Assembly (NCBI RefSeq): GCF_000372725.1
Contig: NW_005201165.1
Coordinates: 185,818-249,817, forward strand
Direction: 5' to 3'
Source of the DNA: Emiliania huxleyi CCMP1516
Lineage: Eukaryota; Haptophyta; Isochrysidales; Noelaerhabdaceae
Length of the DNA stretch: 64,000 nt
The notes beneath the pieces were generated by a model, which saw only the letters and a list, made by a program, of their open reading frames with translations, did no database searches and was not told where the DNA came from. Shown piece after piece: positions 9,940 to 20,062 of this stretch (within the stretch, counting starts at the first letter, position 1; every line of letters begins with the position of its first letter). The position numbers were made by a program, and so were the translations under genes.

Positions 9940-11116
9940 ATGCTGCCCCTCCTCACCACGACATGCACCGCCTTCCACGCTCCCGCGACCGCCGTTCACG
10001 CTGGCTCCTGCGTGCCGCCGGCACGCCACGCTGCCGCCATCTGCTCCTCCACCGGGAGCGCAGGCCCGCTCATCCGCTCCGCGTTCCTATCCCTCATCGC
10101 CGGCCAGTCCGCCTTCGCCCTCGCCGCCGAGGTGCCGAGCCTGTTTTCGTCCTCGCCGGACATCTTCGGCACCCTCTTCGACGCTGGCTTCCTCTTCTAC
10201 AGCGGCCGACTCCTCGCGGGCCAGGCCGGCCTCGTCGGAGGCGATGAGGCGCTCGCTGAGAAGCTGGCCGGCCTCGACTGCACCTGCACGCTCAGCATCG
10301 GCCGCGAGCCCGGAACGTGGATGCCCAAAGAGTGGGGCTCGTCCGGCGCCCGCCTCTCGCTCCCGCTCCAACTCCGCTTCTCGGAGGAGGTTCCGCGGAC
10401 GCTTCCGAGATACAGGCCTCCGAACTCCCGTCCACAACCCGTCCACCGCCCCTCAGACGGCGGACCTCGGCTTCCCGGGCGAGGAGAGCATGACGGGGCG
10501 CACCGCGCGGCAGCTCTGCTGCCCCGGCGGCGGCTCCTTTGTCGGGCAGGCAGGCACCGTCCGGGTGGAGCCTACGGGCGGCGCGTGGAGCGTCAAGCCG
10601 ACCCGGCAGCCTGGCGTCGGCGAGCCGCGCCTCCTCGAAGCATCTCGGCGAGCCTCTGGCCACCCTGCGGCCTGTGCCCCCCAGGCGAGCTGCGCTTCTT
10701 CCTCGACTTCCCGACCGAGGCGGCGCGCAACGACGTGACGCTGCCCGCGGGGCGCGCCCTCGCAGCGCCCGCACCCTCCACGGGCCTGAGGCCTGAGCCT
10801 TGGGGCCCCTCTCTGCAGGCGGGTCTTCTTCAGCGGGACGTGCGTCGACCCCGAGCTGGCGCAGGCGCTTGGCCCGACGCCCGGAGATGTGTTCGTGGCG
10901 CCGGGCAGCGGCGTGCGCCTCTTTGGCGAAGGCGGCGTCACCACAAAGCGGACTGACGCGCGCAACCTGTACGGCGCGCTCGGCGAGACCTTCCTCATCC
11001 TCGGCCGCTTCTCGCTCGGCCCGCCGCCGCCGCCACAGGCGTCCGAGGACGAGACGCCGCAGCAGCGCGCCGCGCGGGAGCGCGCCGAGGACGAGGCGCG
11101 CGGGCGGGCGGTATGA
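9940..11116 (+). CDS. Conserved plastid-type protein with WMPKEW motif, function unknown
   Basis: The first exon starts at an ATG at 9940 with a Thr/Ala/His-rich leader (LLTTTCTAFHAPATAVHA) resembling a plastid-targeting presequence. The mature part contains EPGTWMPKEWGSSGARLSLP, then after a first intron DLGFPGEESMTG, GGGSFVGQAGTVRVEP and GAWSVKP, then RFFLDFPTEAARNDVTLPAGR, then RVFFSGTCVD, and a last exon with VAPGSGVRLFGEGG and YGALGETFLILGRF, ending in a charged tail at the TGA at 11114-11116. From memory, algal and plant chloroplast proteins with the same blocks exist, but I know no assigned function. Exon joins near 10400, 10640-10690 and 10740-10820 are approximate. Confidence 0.6.
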
Positions 11117-11249
11117 CCGGGCGGTACGACGCGGATTGGAGAAAGCGGATAGAAAACAAGAACACAACGCACTCCTCTCTCTCACATGACAAGCGATCCA
11201 ACGACATTGTGGATTGGAAAGAAAGAAAAACTGCATGCTGGAGCACTTG

Positions 11250-11325
11250 GAGTGCAGTCGGTAACCTCACATCCAGGGCCGGGGAGCTAAGGAGCGCACC
11301 CAGCGGGCCGTATGCGCTGATCCGA
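11250..11325 (+). repeat. Short dispersed repeat (second copy at 29779-29855)
   Basis: GGAGTGCAGTC...CCTCACATC...CCAGGGCCGGGGAGCT and GGAGCGCACCCAGCGGGCCG recur in the same order at 29779-29855, where one ~10 bp stretch is longer. No coding content. The copy here lies between two plus-strand genes. Confidence 0.75.
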
Positions 11326-11405
11326 ATTCTTTTTCTCGTGTGCGCTGGTTTGGCTGGTGGGGCTGTGGAAGGCACCCGCGCATTGCACGTGTGCAGTTCT
11401 CTCGC

Positions 11406-12147
11406 ATGGCCGAATACGCAAAGATGATGCCCGCACAGGCAAAAGCGTCGGGTGTCGAGATCAGCGTCGGCGCACCTGCTCTCGTGCTGTTGACGGCGCA
11501 GGCCGCCGGCAGTCTACGCGTCGCCTGCTGGAAGCAGTGCGGCCTCAGTGCAAAGCAGCTGCGAGTGACGCGCGTGCTCGTGGACGCTGTCGAGGTGGTT
11601 TGTGTCGCGGGTCACGGATGCGCTCCAGTGACGGTCAAGGTCTCCTTCACGCACGGCCAGACCATCAGAGACGCCGGCGCGATGCCAGTGGTGCCCGAGC
11701 TGCTGCCGCCAGCCGTCCCCGACGCTGCAGTTTGCCGCATGCTGCTGCTGCAGCCGTTGGCTTTGCTCGCGATGGGCGGCATGGCCTTGCTTGGCGGCTC
11801 CATCGCCTTTGAGACTGCCGCCACCGACGCCTGGCTCTTTCTCCTTGGCGGCCGCGGCTCGATATGGCCGCGCGTTGTCTTTGCCGCCGCCGTCCTTGCG
11901 CACGCGGCCGAGGCACAGTGTAGCCGAGATCTGTGCTGCAGTGTAGCCTACACAGAGCCGGGTGCGGAGTATCGCCGTGGACGCCGACGCTCTGAGGTGG
12001 CATCAATAGGCGGGCGTTGCTCTGCGCATCGCCCTCGGCCTCCCGAACGTCGGCCTCGGTGGCGCGCTGTGGTGGTGCGGCCTCACCTTCCTGGTCGGAT
12101 TTCCCGTCCTGCGCCATTGCCTGGCGTTGCGCGGTAAGGGGGAGTGA
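11406..12147 (+). CDS. Small multi-pass membrane protein, TMEM254/DUF4499-like
   Basis: Exon 1 (from the ATG at 11406) encodes a soluble segment, then two hydrophobic helices (LLLQPLALLAMGGMALLGGS and WPRVVFAAAVLAHAAEA). Frame is restored by a GC-AG intron (about 11920-12012) joining HAAEA to GVALRIALGLPNVGLGGALW, and the last helix is FLVGFPVLRHCLAL. The pattern H-x-x-E-A, a Leu-rich helix, W, then GFP is what I associate with DUF4499/TMEM254 small membrane proteins, whose function is poorly known. The long soluble N-terminal part is not typical of that family. The family call is tentative; the membrane nature is clear. Confidence 0.5.
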
Positions 12148-12341
12148 ACTACGCGGGCTGCATCTCTGGACTCTCTGCGCATGTGCTGCGCATTTCGATT
12201 ATCAGACAGTAACCACAACCACAGATTATCAGACATCACTCATGATCACTGGCCATTTCCTCTCGTTGTGTATCGATTTCCTCTTTTTCACCTTGACAAG
12301 TTTGGAAATCACATATGACAAACACAGAATACAGTAAATTG

Positions 12342-13437
12342 TTACACCAACACGGCCGGTAAGGATGCTCCGCCGGCACGAATCTCGCCTTCAAACGCGC
12401 GCAGCGCCTCGAGAAAAGCTGAGTTGGGCTCGACGAGCGGGCGCGCCTGCTCGCATACATGTACGCCTTCATGGCACTGCGATCGAGGTGTCAGACATGC
12501 AGGCTCATCTGTTGCACCCGCTGCACGCGCGTGAGAGCCTCCTCCACGGGCAAGTTGAGCCTGGCAGTGAACGCCGCGCGTGTTAGTGCTGTGCCAGAAA
12601 CTCGGTGAGCCGTGTGCGGATTAGCAGAGCGAGGACCGTCGCATCACGTATGCGACCGCCATCGTGCCAGAGCGTGACTTGCCCTGCGCGCAGTTAACGA
12701 GGACCATCTGGCCCGCCTGTCAACAGCTTTAGGCTTGAAGCGCCTTCGCTGCATGCCGCTGGACGAACACCGCCTTCCCGCCCGCCCGAACGCGATCGGA
12801 CGCCCACGCGAGGCCACGCTCGAGGTCCTCAAGCGGGATGCGGAAGGCCTCGGAGTCCTCCCACTCTAGGTCAAGTAGTCTGGGAGGACTTTCGAGCCGC
12901 AGCCTGCAAAAGGAGACCAAACTGACACTGAGGAGTGCAGCAGATGAGCGGTCAAGGGATGCAGCGTGCGTGGTGTGCCTGTCAAATGCAGCGCGCGTCG
13001 CAGGCAGGAAGGCGTGCAGCCGGTACCCTGCACAGTTGAGAACGGCGTTCGTTGCATGCTCCTCCCTGCAGACGGCGAGTGCAGCCTTGTAGCTGCCAAC
13101 CGCCAACTCTCCCGGCAGAACGACCGAGGACTTGCCGTCATCCTGCGGTCATGCGAAGAAAGCCCGCAGCATGGTGGGCCAAACGAGGTAACACGAAGGT
13201 GTCACGGGACGAGCATGCAAGGAGGTCATTGGGGTGCCACGAGAGCTCTAAATGGGCTGCCTGAGCGTTGAGCACTGCCAGCAGTTGCTCGTCTGTCACC
13301 TCCTCACGCGAATGCCTGCGTATATCGAGCCCACACCCAGCACAGCGATTGGCGGTCGCCTTGGCGAGGGGGACGCGTAGGCAAAAGGGATGGCCCTGCG
13401 GCGTGGATGAGAAGGTTGCCGCCGAGGCTTGGGACAT
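12342..13437 (-). CDS. IBR5-like dual-specificity phosphatase
   Basis: The ATG is at 13437. The protein has a short Cys motif (RCAGCGLDIR) as in plant IBR5-type phosphatases, then the DSP core: LAVGSYKAALAV (cf. LGS), VLNCAG, LLDLEWEDSEAF (general-acid region), RAGGK, and the catalytic signature VNCAQGKSRSG (C-x5-R), AVAYVM, then PVEEALTRVQ and RPLVEPNSAFLEAL near the C terminus. Inferred introns are GC-AG (joining NDLL to DDGKSS), GT-AG (joining NCAG to LRLESPP), GC-AG (joining AGGK to MVLVNC), plus one or two short ones near the 3' end. Likely a MAPK or related phosphatase; the substrate is not predictable. Stop TAA at 12342-12344. Confidence 0.75.
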
Positions 13438-13496
13438 GGTGTTCTTATGTTTTTTACCGAGGACCGCGCGCGCGCACCAGGGAAATTTACTAGCGA

Positions 13497-13560
13497 AAGA
13501 ATTTTCAGTGTATGTAGCTCTTACGAACATACCCGTAGGTGAACTGCTGATTTTACAACA
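13497..13560 (+). repeat. Conserved short repeat, copy 1 of 3
   Basis: GTGTATGTAGCTCTTACGAA and CATACCCGTAGGTGAACTGC match 59338-59390 (GAGTATGTGGTTCTAACGAA, CATACCCGAGGGTGAACTGC) and, less well, 47403-47470. The middle resembles the 3' end of 18S rRNA (CGTAGGTGAACCTGC), but only ~13 nt match, so this may be chance. Confidence 0.6.
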
Positions 13561-13630
13561 AAACTCTTTCGCACAACACTGGGCACGGGACTGGCGCGCA
13601 CTGGCACTAACACAGGTACACCTGCTAGAA

Positions 13631-14055
13631 ATGTGGCTGGACTGTTTGCATCACCGGGCTGCAGCGCACACTGCTCGCACCGCCAGTCATTACGTCATTC
13701 AAACACCGCGATCAATCACCGCTCATGAAGGCCATCCATCCTAGATGCGGAGATCACTGCTGCATCATTGTATCGCTCATGTGAGGCCTCCGGGTGCTCT
13801 AGCGCGCGATGCCGTCTGTCAGCCCTTGGCAGCCTGGGGACTGCTCTTCGCCGAGCAGCACCCCGCCCCAGCGAAAGCAGGTGCATGTGGCTGTAGCTGT
13901 TTGCATCACCGGGCTGCAGCGCACACTGCTCGCACCGCCAGTCATTACGTCATTCAAACACCGCGTCCAATCACCGCTCATGAAGGCTGGCCATCCTAGA
14001 TGCGAGATCACTGCTGCATCATTGTATCGCTCATGTGAGGCCTCGGGTGCTCTAC
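13631..14055 (+). repeat. Direct repeat, two ~155-bp units 255 bp apart
   Basis: The block with TTTGCATCACCGGGCTGCAG, CCGCCAGTCATTACGTC and GATCACTGCTGCATCATTG occurs at 13631-13801 and again at 13885-14055 with a few substitutions and small indels. No convincing coding frame spans either unit. It lies just 5' of the glycosyltransferase-like gene. Confidence 0.85.
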
Positions 14056-14112
14056 AAGACGCCTCCCTCTTGCCGTCATCGGAATAGGCGGCCGAAGCTT
14101 TCATCGTGCTCT

Positions 14113-15213
14113 CTGACGTTCGGCCGGCAATGGACACCGTGCCCCTGCGCCGCCAGATAGCCGCAGCCTACTCGCCGAGGCGGCTTCTACTGCTCCCGCC
14201 AGTGGAGTTTCGTATGCCTTGCCGGCTTGCGAATGTGCGCAACAGGTTTGGCAGAGAGCACCCAGTGCAGGCGGGGAACGCGCTCTTCCAATACACCGGC
14301 ATCCAAGCGTGCTTTAGCATGGTGGAGGAGGAGGAGCGGCGCCCCAGAAATTGAATCTTCAGCATAGCCCTGTCTCATCCGGCGTGTCTCATCATGTAGG
14401 AGCGGGAGCGTGCCGCGCTATATAGCTGGGTCGTCCGATTGCGGACAGATCTGGTGCTCTTCCAGAACCTTGTGCGATGGCAACCAGCCGAGAGGGAGCG
14501 AGATGGAGTGAGGCGTGCGTTACGGAGACTTGTGTGCGCTCGCAGGTAATCCCTCGGGACCGGCGCTTTGTCTACGTTCCAGCTGGCGGCAGTGCGCCCC
14601 GCTGTAGCATCCCGTGCCTCCTAGGCCCCGAGGCGTGTGCGCCCGATTTCCCTCGCCCTTGCTGCCGTGACAGTGAGTTATCGCAGCGGGCTGCGCTGCT
14701 GCAACGATCATATGTTTGTTTGTCCACGGGAGCTTTGTTCGCCGTACGCGTCGCTGCTCGACAACTTCCGCGATGCGCGCTGCAGGGCGCCACCCGGCTA
14801 CTCGAGCGGCGGCGATGGCGTCAAGCTGGATGGGACGCTGCGGGAGGCTCCAGACCTCACTTGGACGTCCTGGTACCTCTCCAGGGCGTACAATGGTCAT
14901 CGATCCACTGATACGCTGCGCCACGAGCGCTGCGCCCTGTCCAGCCCTTGATATGTGAATAGCGTCCGGCTGGGCCCAGTGCGGCCGGATGCGCGAGCTC
15001 GGCTTGCTCTACTCGATTGCCCGCGGCGCCTGAAGGCCCCATCACATCATCTGCTGCTACCACCCTCTGATCTCACCGGTTTTGCTAACAGGCTCCTCCT
15101 CTCTGGGCTATCTCATCTGCCAGTACACCCTTTCGCATGGTTGGAACCCGGGCGCTCTCGTGCAGTTCGGGCTGGTCAACGCGAGCGAGCGTGCATGCGC
15201 TCTGGAGCGGTGA
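14113..15213 (+). CDS. Glycosyltransferase-like protein (GT-A-type motifs)
   Basis: Exons read: RPAMDTVPLRRQIAAAY... to MVEEEERR; after a short intron ending CATGTAG, ERERAALYSWVVRLRTDLVLFQNL; then RDRRFVYVPAGG; then NDHMFVCPRELCSPYASLL, GVKLDGTLREAPDL; and a final exon LGYLICQYTLSHGW to ACALER with the TGA at 15211-15213. The Y-x-W-V-V-R-x-R-T-D-L block followed by VYVP..G and N-D-H is the pattern of nucleotide-sugar transferase-like proteins that are numerous in microalgae. No clear DxD is visible in the pieces read, and the 5' end (possibly upstream of 14113) is not settled. Substrate unknown. Confidence 0.5.
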
Positions 15214-15728
15214 GGCGGAGAGAACAGATGTAGGCGGAATACACGTTCCGAGGCCAGATGTAGCGGAGGCTATAGCACAAGCCCAGCGATGAGCCTCCCG
15301 ACCTAGGTGTGCGGAGCTGAGCGACCGGCTGAGCGGCGGCAGCGGGGGAGCGGCCAACCGCACCGAGCAGCGCAGGCGGGAGATGGCGCTCCGCTCCCAG
15401 TTTTCTGCGAGGTGGCAGCCCTGAGCACTGCCCTCCTTGAGGTTTTTCTTAGTGGCTCTGAAGAACGAAAACGGAGAGAAGGGAGAGAAAAAAACGGCCC
15501 GCTCCAATTAGGGATGGGAGAAGGACAGTGTCCCTACCTGCCCCCCTCCAACCAACTCTCTTTTCGTTGTATGTGTTTTCTGCCGGCCCACGCCAAGCAA
15601 CCACACGCGACACGCGAGACGCATACTAGTTATAGAGTCGTAGGCAGCTGAATCCGAAAGAAATTCTTTTGCAGTCGCTCGCCCGGGCGCTGGCGGCTCC
15701 TGTGGAGTACCAGGTACCTGACGTGTAT

Positions 15729-17102
15729 ATGTGGCACACCCTGGTCGCCAGCGCCACCGCGTACGCGCCGGCGACGCACACTGGCAATTTCCGCGCCTGG
15801 CCGCGCTGCGCAGGCCCGCTCTGCGACGGCGGCGTCGGTCTGCAGACGGCGTCGAGCCTCGGCGAGTCGTCGAGTCCTGCGGCAGTGGAGTATGGCGGCA
15901 TCACCCACGTGGCGGTACTCGTCGGTGATGCAGCCGCGGCGAGGAGATTCTACACGGGCGTACTCGGCATGGCGGTCGATTCCGAGTCGTGCGAAGCTCT
16001 CGGCGCGCGTGGCGCGAGCGCAGCGTGCGTGCGCGTGGGCGAGCAGACGATCCAGCTGCTGGAGCTGCCCAACCCGGACCCGACGGATGTGGACCCGGAG
16101 TACAGTATGAGCGCGCCTCCTCAAGGCTACGTGGCCGAGGGCAGGCCCGTCCACGCCGGACGAGACCGCCACGTCGCCATCACGCTGCACGACCTCGCGC
16201 CGCTCAAGGCGTCGCTCGAGGCGAACGAGGTGCCATACACGATGAGCTACTCGGGCCGACAGGCGCTCTTCACGCGCGACGCGTACGGCAACGGCTGGGA
16301 GTTTGGGCCGCCCGTGACGTACCGCGGCGCGACGCGCCTCTTCCCGCCCTACCTCGTTCCGCCGCAGCCAGCGCCGGGGGAGGCCGTGGGCTGGGGAGGC
16401 ATCCCGCATGTCGGGCTTCTGGTCGCGGACACGCCTCGCGCGAAGGCATTCTACTGCGACGTGCTCGGCATGCGTGACGAGACCGACTTGCGGCCCGTCA
16501 AGCTGCCCTTCGCCGGTCTCTTCCTCCGCTGCGGCGAGTCGCAGGCCCAAGCTCCCGCCCAAGCTCCCGCCCAACCGCCCACCTCTCCAAACAAAACTCC
16601 CGGTCTCTCTCGCAATGGGTCCAATGAAGCCTCAGCACCTCCCCAGCACCACCTCACCCGTGTCTTCCAGCAGCTCCTCCCCCCAATCTCCAACGTCTCT
16701 CCCGCCTAACGACCCCCCACAGGTGCACATCCTCCAGCTTCCAAACCCCGACCCGAACACCGCGGTGGCGCGGCCAGCCTTGGGAGAGGACCGGCGCACC
16801 GCGTACTCGGTCAGGTCGCTGGCGCCGGTGAAGGCCGCCCTCGACAGCGAGATGTGCAGGCACCTCTTCGGGTGCAAGTGGGCGTACGAGGAGCGCGCCA
16901 CCGGCGCCGGCGAGGCGGCGGTCGCTTCTGCGAGGCACTCGCTGTGGGGGGCGCCGACTCACGCGTCCGGGCGTGATCGCAGGCGGCGCTCCTCTGCAAG
17001 GACCCGGACGCCAACGAGCTGATGTTCGTCGAGGACGCGTCAATCACCCCCATCGCAGAGGCCGAGGGCGGCCCCGTCACGCCATGGACCAGGCTGTGGT
17101 GA
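15729..17102 (+). CDS. Two-domain VOC (glyoxalase/bleomycin-resistance fold) protein
   Basis: Domain 1 starts at ITHVAVLVGDAAAARRFYTG and runs to DAYGNGWEFGPPV. Domain 2 starts at IPHVGLLVADTPRAKAFYCD and ends in KDPDANELMFVED. Each has the beta-alpha-beta-beta-beta repeat of the vicinal-oxygen-chelate fold, with the parallel segments TIQLLELPNPDP and VHILQLPNPDP. Two GC-AG introns are well supported: one splits the second domain after CGESQ (it contains a tandem CAAGCTCCCGCC repeat), the other joins GEAAV to AALLCKDPD. An acceptor-like TTCTTTTGCAG just upstream at 15661-15671 suggests an earlier 5' exon. Metal ligands cannot be assigned with certainty; possibly a glyoxalase I or dioxygenase relative. 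Stop at 17100-17102. Confidence 0.75.
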
Positions 17103-17438
17103 GCCGGTCTCGCTTACGTCAGTACGCGGCTATCTCTGTATAACCCGGGACACACACACTCGCGGACGCTTTTTACGGACCTGGAAAATGGCTTCGTTCT
17201 CTCTCTCTTCAAACACACACACCTGACTATATGTGAGACTAGTGCCCCTCTTCTGCCTTCTGGGATCCTCGGTTTTAAGCCAGAGGAGCCAGGAGACCAT
17301 GAGGCCCGGTCTCTCTGGGCGCGCCGCCCCCCTCGCCTGCAACTGACAAGTCGACAGCGCGGCCCCGGTCAGACTCAGCGCTGAGGCAGAGTTGCGTCGG
17401 CAAAGAGCGAACATGAGGTTTTGGGCCGCTCTGTCGAG

Positions 17439-19944
17439 CTAGTCCACGCTCTCCACCTCCTCCTCCTCCTCGCCCTCTCCCGCCGGCCTCCTCGCCGAAG
17501 CGCCGATGCTCTGCCCGTTGAGCGCCTCGATCATCTCGCGGAAGGGGGCGGGCAGATCCTCGAGCTGCGCCTGCTCACAGCTCGAGGCGTGAAGCGACGC
17601 GGTCTGGCACCAACGCCAACCGGTACCGCCAGCCGCGCCGTGACATCCCCCCCCTGCCCCACCAGGACGCGGACCTGCGTCAAGGCCCAGAGGGGGGGTT
17701 AGAGAGGCCCAGAGACGGGCCAGAGACTCGCCAGGACGGGCCGCACACCTCCACCTCCTGCCCCTCGCCGCCGCCCGCCCCCCCGAGCAGCTGCTCGATC
17801 ATCGCGCCTACCGTCGGCACATCTCGGCTCAGTCTCCCCCCTCCCCACTCCCACGGCACCCAGCGCCGCGCGCCCATCCGTTCGGCGTTCATCTCGACCG
17901 CCTGTGCAACGGTCGGGCGGAGTGAAGAGACGCTGCTCACCACACACACCCTCCGACATCGCCGCGCGCCTCCCCGCCTTGCCCCTGCATGATGTCGATC
18001 GTCAGGGGCTTCTCGAGCCAGGATGGCTCGCCGCCGCCGCCGCCGCCGCCTCCGCCGCCCTCCGCCGCGCCTCCCCGCCTGGCGAGAGCCTCACGCGCCA
18101 GCCTGCGGCAATCGCGTCGCGCGCTGCAATCGTGGCCGTGTCTCGGCTGCGTCTCGGCTGCGTCTCGGCTGCGTCTCGGCTGCGTCTCGGCTGCGTCTCG
18201 GCTGCGTCTCGGCTGCGTCTCGGCTGCATCTCGGCTGCACCTCCGCGCATACGCGTCCACGCCTTCCCCGGACTGCTCGGCGCCCTCCTCGTCTTGCTCG
18301 TCCTCCTCCTCGTCCTCGTCCTCCTCGCCCTCCTCCTCCGCCTCCTCCCCGCCAAGCAGCCGGCTCGCCTGCAAGACGTGTCGTGGACGTGTCGTGGACG
18401 TGTCGTGGACGTGTCGTGGACGTGTCGTGGACGTGTCGTGGACGTGTCGTGGACGTGTCGTGGACGTGTCGTGGACGTGTCGTGGACGTGTCGTGGACGT
18501 GTCGTGGACGTGTCGTGGACGTGTCGTGGACGTGTCATGGACGTGTCGTGGACGTGTCATGGACGTGTCGTGACCGTGTCATACCTCATCTCTCATGCCT
18601 CTGACACATCTCTGGAATCTCTTGCCACATCTCTGCCACACCTCGCCCAGCGCCCGGTCGAGTCTCCGCCGCAACGACTTCAGCCTCCGCGCCGCCGCCG
18701 CCGCCTCCGCCTCCTCCTCCGCCTCCGCCTCCCGCCTCGCGGGCTCGCCCCTCGCCTGCGCGACGGCGTGAGACCGTCTGTCAGACAGCTCGCGCCAAGA
18801 GGGCGCCTCAGGGGAGGGCTTGCCTTGCGAGCCCGCCACGCCGCCTCGACGCGGGCCAGCCGCCGCTTGAGCGAGCCGTGCAGCAGCTCGAGCCCCGCCG
18901 TGTCCTGCTCACACGCCGCGCGTCCGTGAAGAGACGCCCTTCACAGCGCCAGCTCGAGGATTGCTGCTGTTCCACCAAATGGTCGATGAACGCGTCGTCG
19001 TCACCGCGCTCCTCCGGCGCGTCTCTCGGCTCCGCACCGCGGCCGAGCGTCGCGCGCACCTTCGCCAGCGCCTCCTCGACAGAGCTGCCCGGCGCTATCT
19101 GCGGCAGCGCCGCCGGCTTCTCGAGGCGCTGGCGCCTCCTGCTCTCTATGTCGCGCCGCCGCCGCTCGGTCTCGGCCTCCGACGGCGCCCACGAAGGAAG
19201 CTCGCCGCGCTTGGCGTCCTTGCCCACGCCTGCGCCCGCCGGCTTGTTCGCAGCCGCCCGCCGGCCGCCGCCCTCGTGCGCCCGCTTCAGCGACTCGAAG
19301 AGGTCGATCAGGTTCGCCTCGAACGACTTGCCCACCGGCGGCGCCTGGTGTTCACACTCAAGGTGTGACGACACGGCCCCACCGCCGAAGACCTGCCCGC
19401 AGGCGGCGCTGGGTCGCGGTCGCGTCACGATCTGGGCCGAGGCGTGGCCAGGCGAGAGGAGGGAGGCGGCGGAGGAGGAGAGAGATGGAGGGGCGGCGCC
19501 TGCCCGGGCTGCCCGGGCTGCCCGGCCTCCTTCCGCTTCTTCTCTGCAAACACTTTCCGCCAGTGCTCTGCCTAAACGAATAGGCATGCAGCTTTTGCAG
19601 GATGGGACCGCACTCTCCTGAGCCCCGCCAGTGCTCTGCCTCGGGCTCGACAAAGTCGAACTGCTGCCCGTCCTGCGGCGAGGCAGGCGAGGTGGAAGGA
19701 GGAGGCGTGCGGCGGGCGCGTGGCGGTGCGCGCGAGCGGTGCGGTGAGGCGCGAGGGTTGTGCAGGCGTGGAGCGGGCGGTGGTCGACCGAATGCGTGGC
19801 ACGGCGCGAGCGCGAGAGCGCACTCTCCTCGACCTCGGGCTCGACGAAGGCGGGCTCCTCGGCGGGTGGAGGCTCCTGCGCATCATTTATCGAGAGGGCG
19901 AGGAGCAAGCAGACGCAGGCAAGAGGTGGAGCGCGGGGCGCCAT
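17439..19944 (-). CDS. Secretory-type acidic/Arg-rich coiled-coil protein, function unknown
   Basis: The ATG at 19944 opens a clear signal peptide (ACVCLLLALS, then NDAQEPPP). Further exons carry FVEPEVEE / FDFVEPEAEHWRKVFAEKK, FEANLIDLFESLKRAHEGG, EAETERRRRDIESRRRQRLE, SVEEALAKVRATLG, DDAFIDHLVEQQQ, GLELLHGSLKRRLARVEAAW, a Glu-rich stretch, SWLEKPLTIDIMQG, MIEQLLGG and the last exon AQLEDLPAPFREMIEAL ... EEEEEVESVD. I do not recognise the family. Intron 19572-19639 is bordered by a 17-bp direct repeat, and 17571-17638 is a GC-AG intron with the recurrent CTTCACG...GTGAGCAG block. The 11-nt satellites at 18137-18238 and 18375-18570 lie within the gene, presumably in an intron. Confidence 0.55.
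18130..18238 (+). repeat. 11-nt tandem repeat, unit GTCTCGGCTGC
   Basis: About ten nearly perfect tandem copies of an 11-nt unit. On the gene strand the unit reads GCAGCCGAGAC, a motif also found singly or in short runs in introns elsewhere in the window (for example 29120-29155 and 55565-55610). Confidence 0.95.
18375..18570 (+). repeat. 11-nt tandem repeat, unit GTGTCGTGGAC
   Basis: Some 17 tandem copies of the 11-nt unit with a few A/G changes near the end. A three-copy fragment of the reverse unit (CCACGACACGT) forms the 3' end of a TM9SF intron at 54299-54322, so this unit is not unique to this locus. Confidence 0.95.
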
Positions 19945-20062
19945 ACGAGTACACCAGTGTGACTGTGTGTTCGCGGACCAGGTTCGTTGTGAAGAGCTGG
20001 GGGGCGCCACCCAAGAACCTCACAATGCGGATCGGCAAAGGCGCGACGCGTCGATTGACGAT

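Noticed and set aside
18375..18570. CRISPR array
   Set aside because: Direct 11-nt repeats without spacers, in a eukaryotic gene.
18002..18573. Open frames in all directions across the 11-nt repeats
   Set aside because: An 11-nt repeat without stop codons opens every frame; the peptides are repeat translations.
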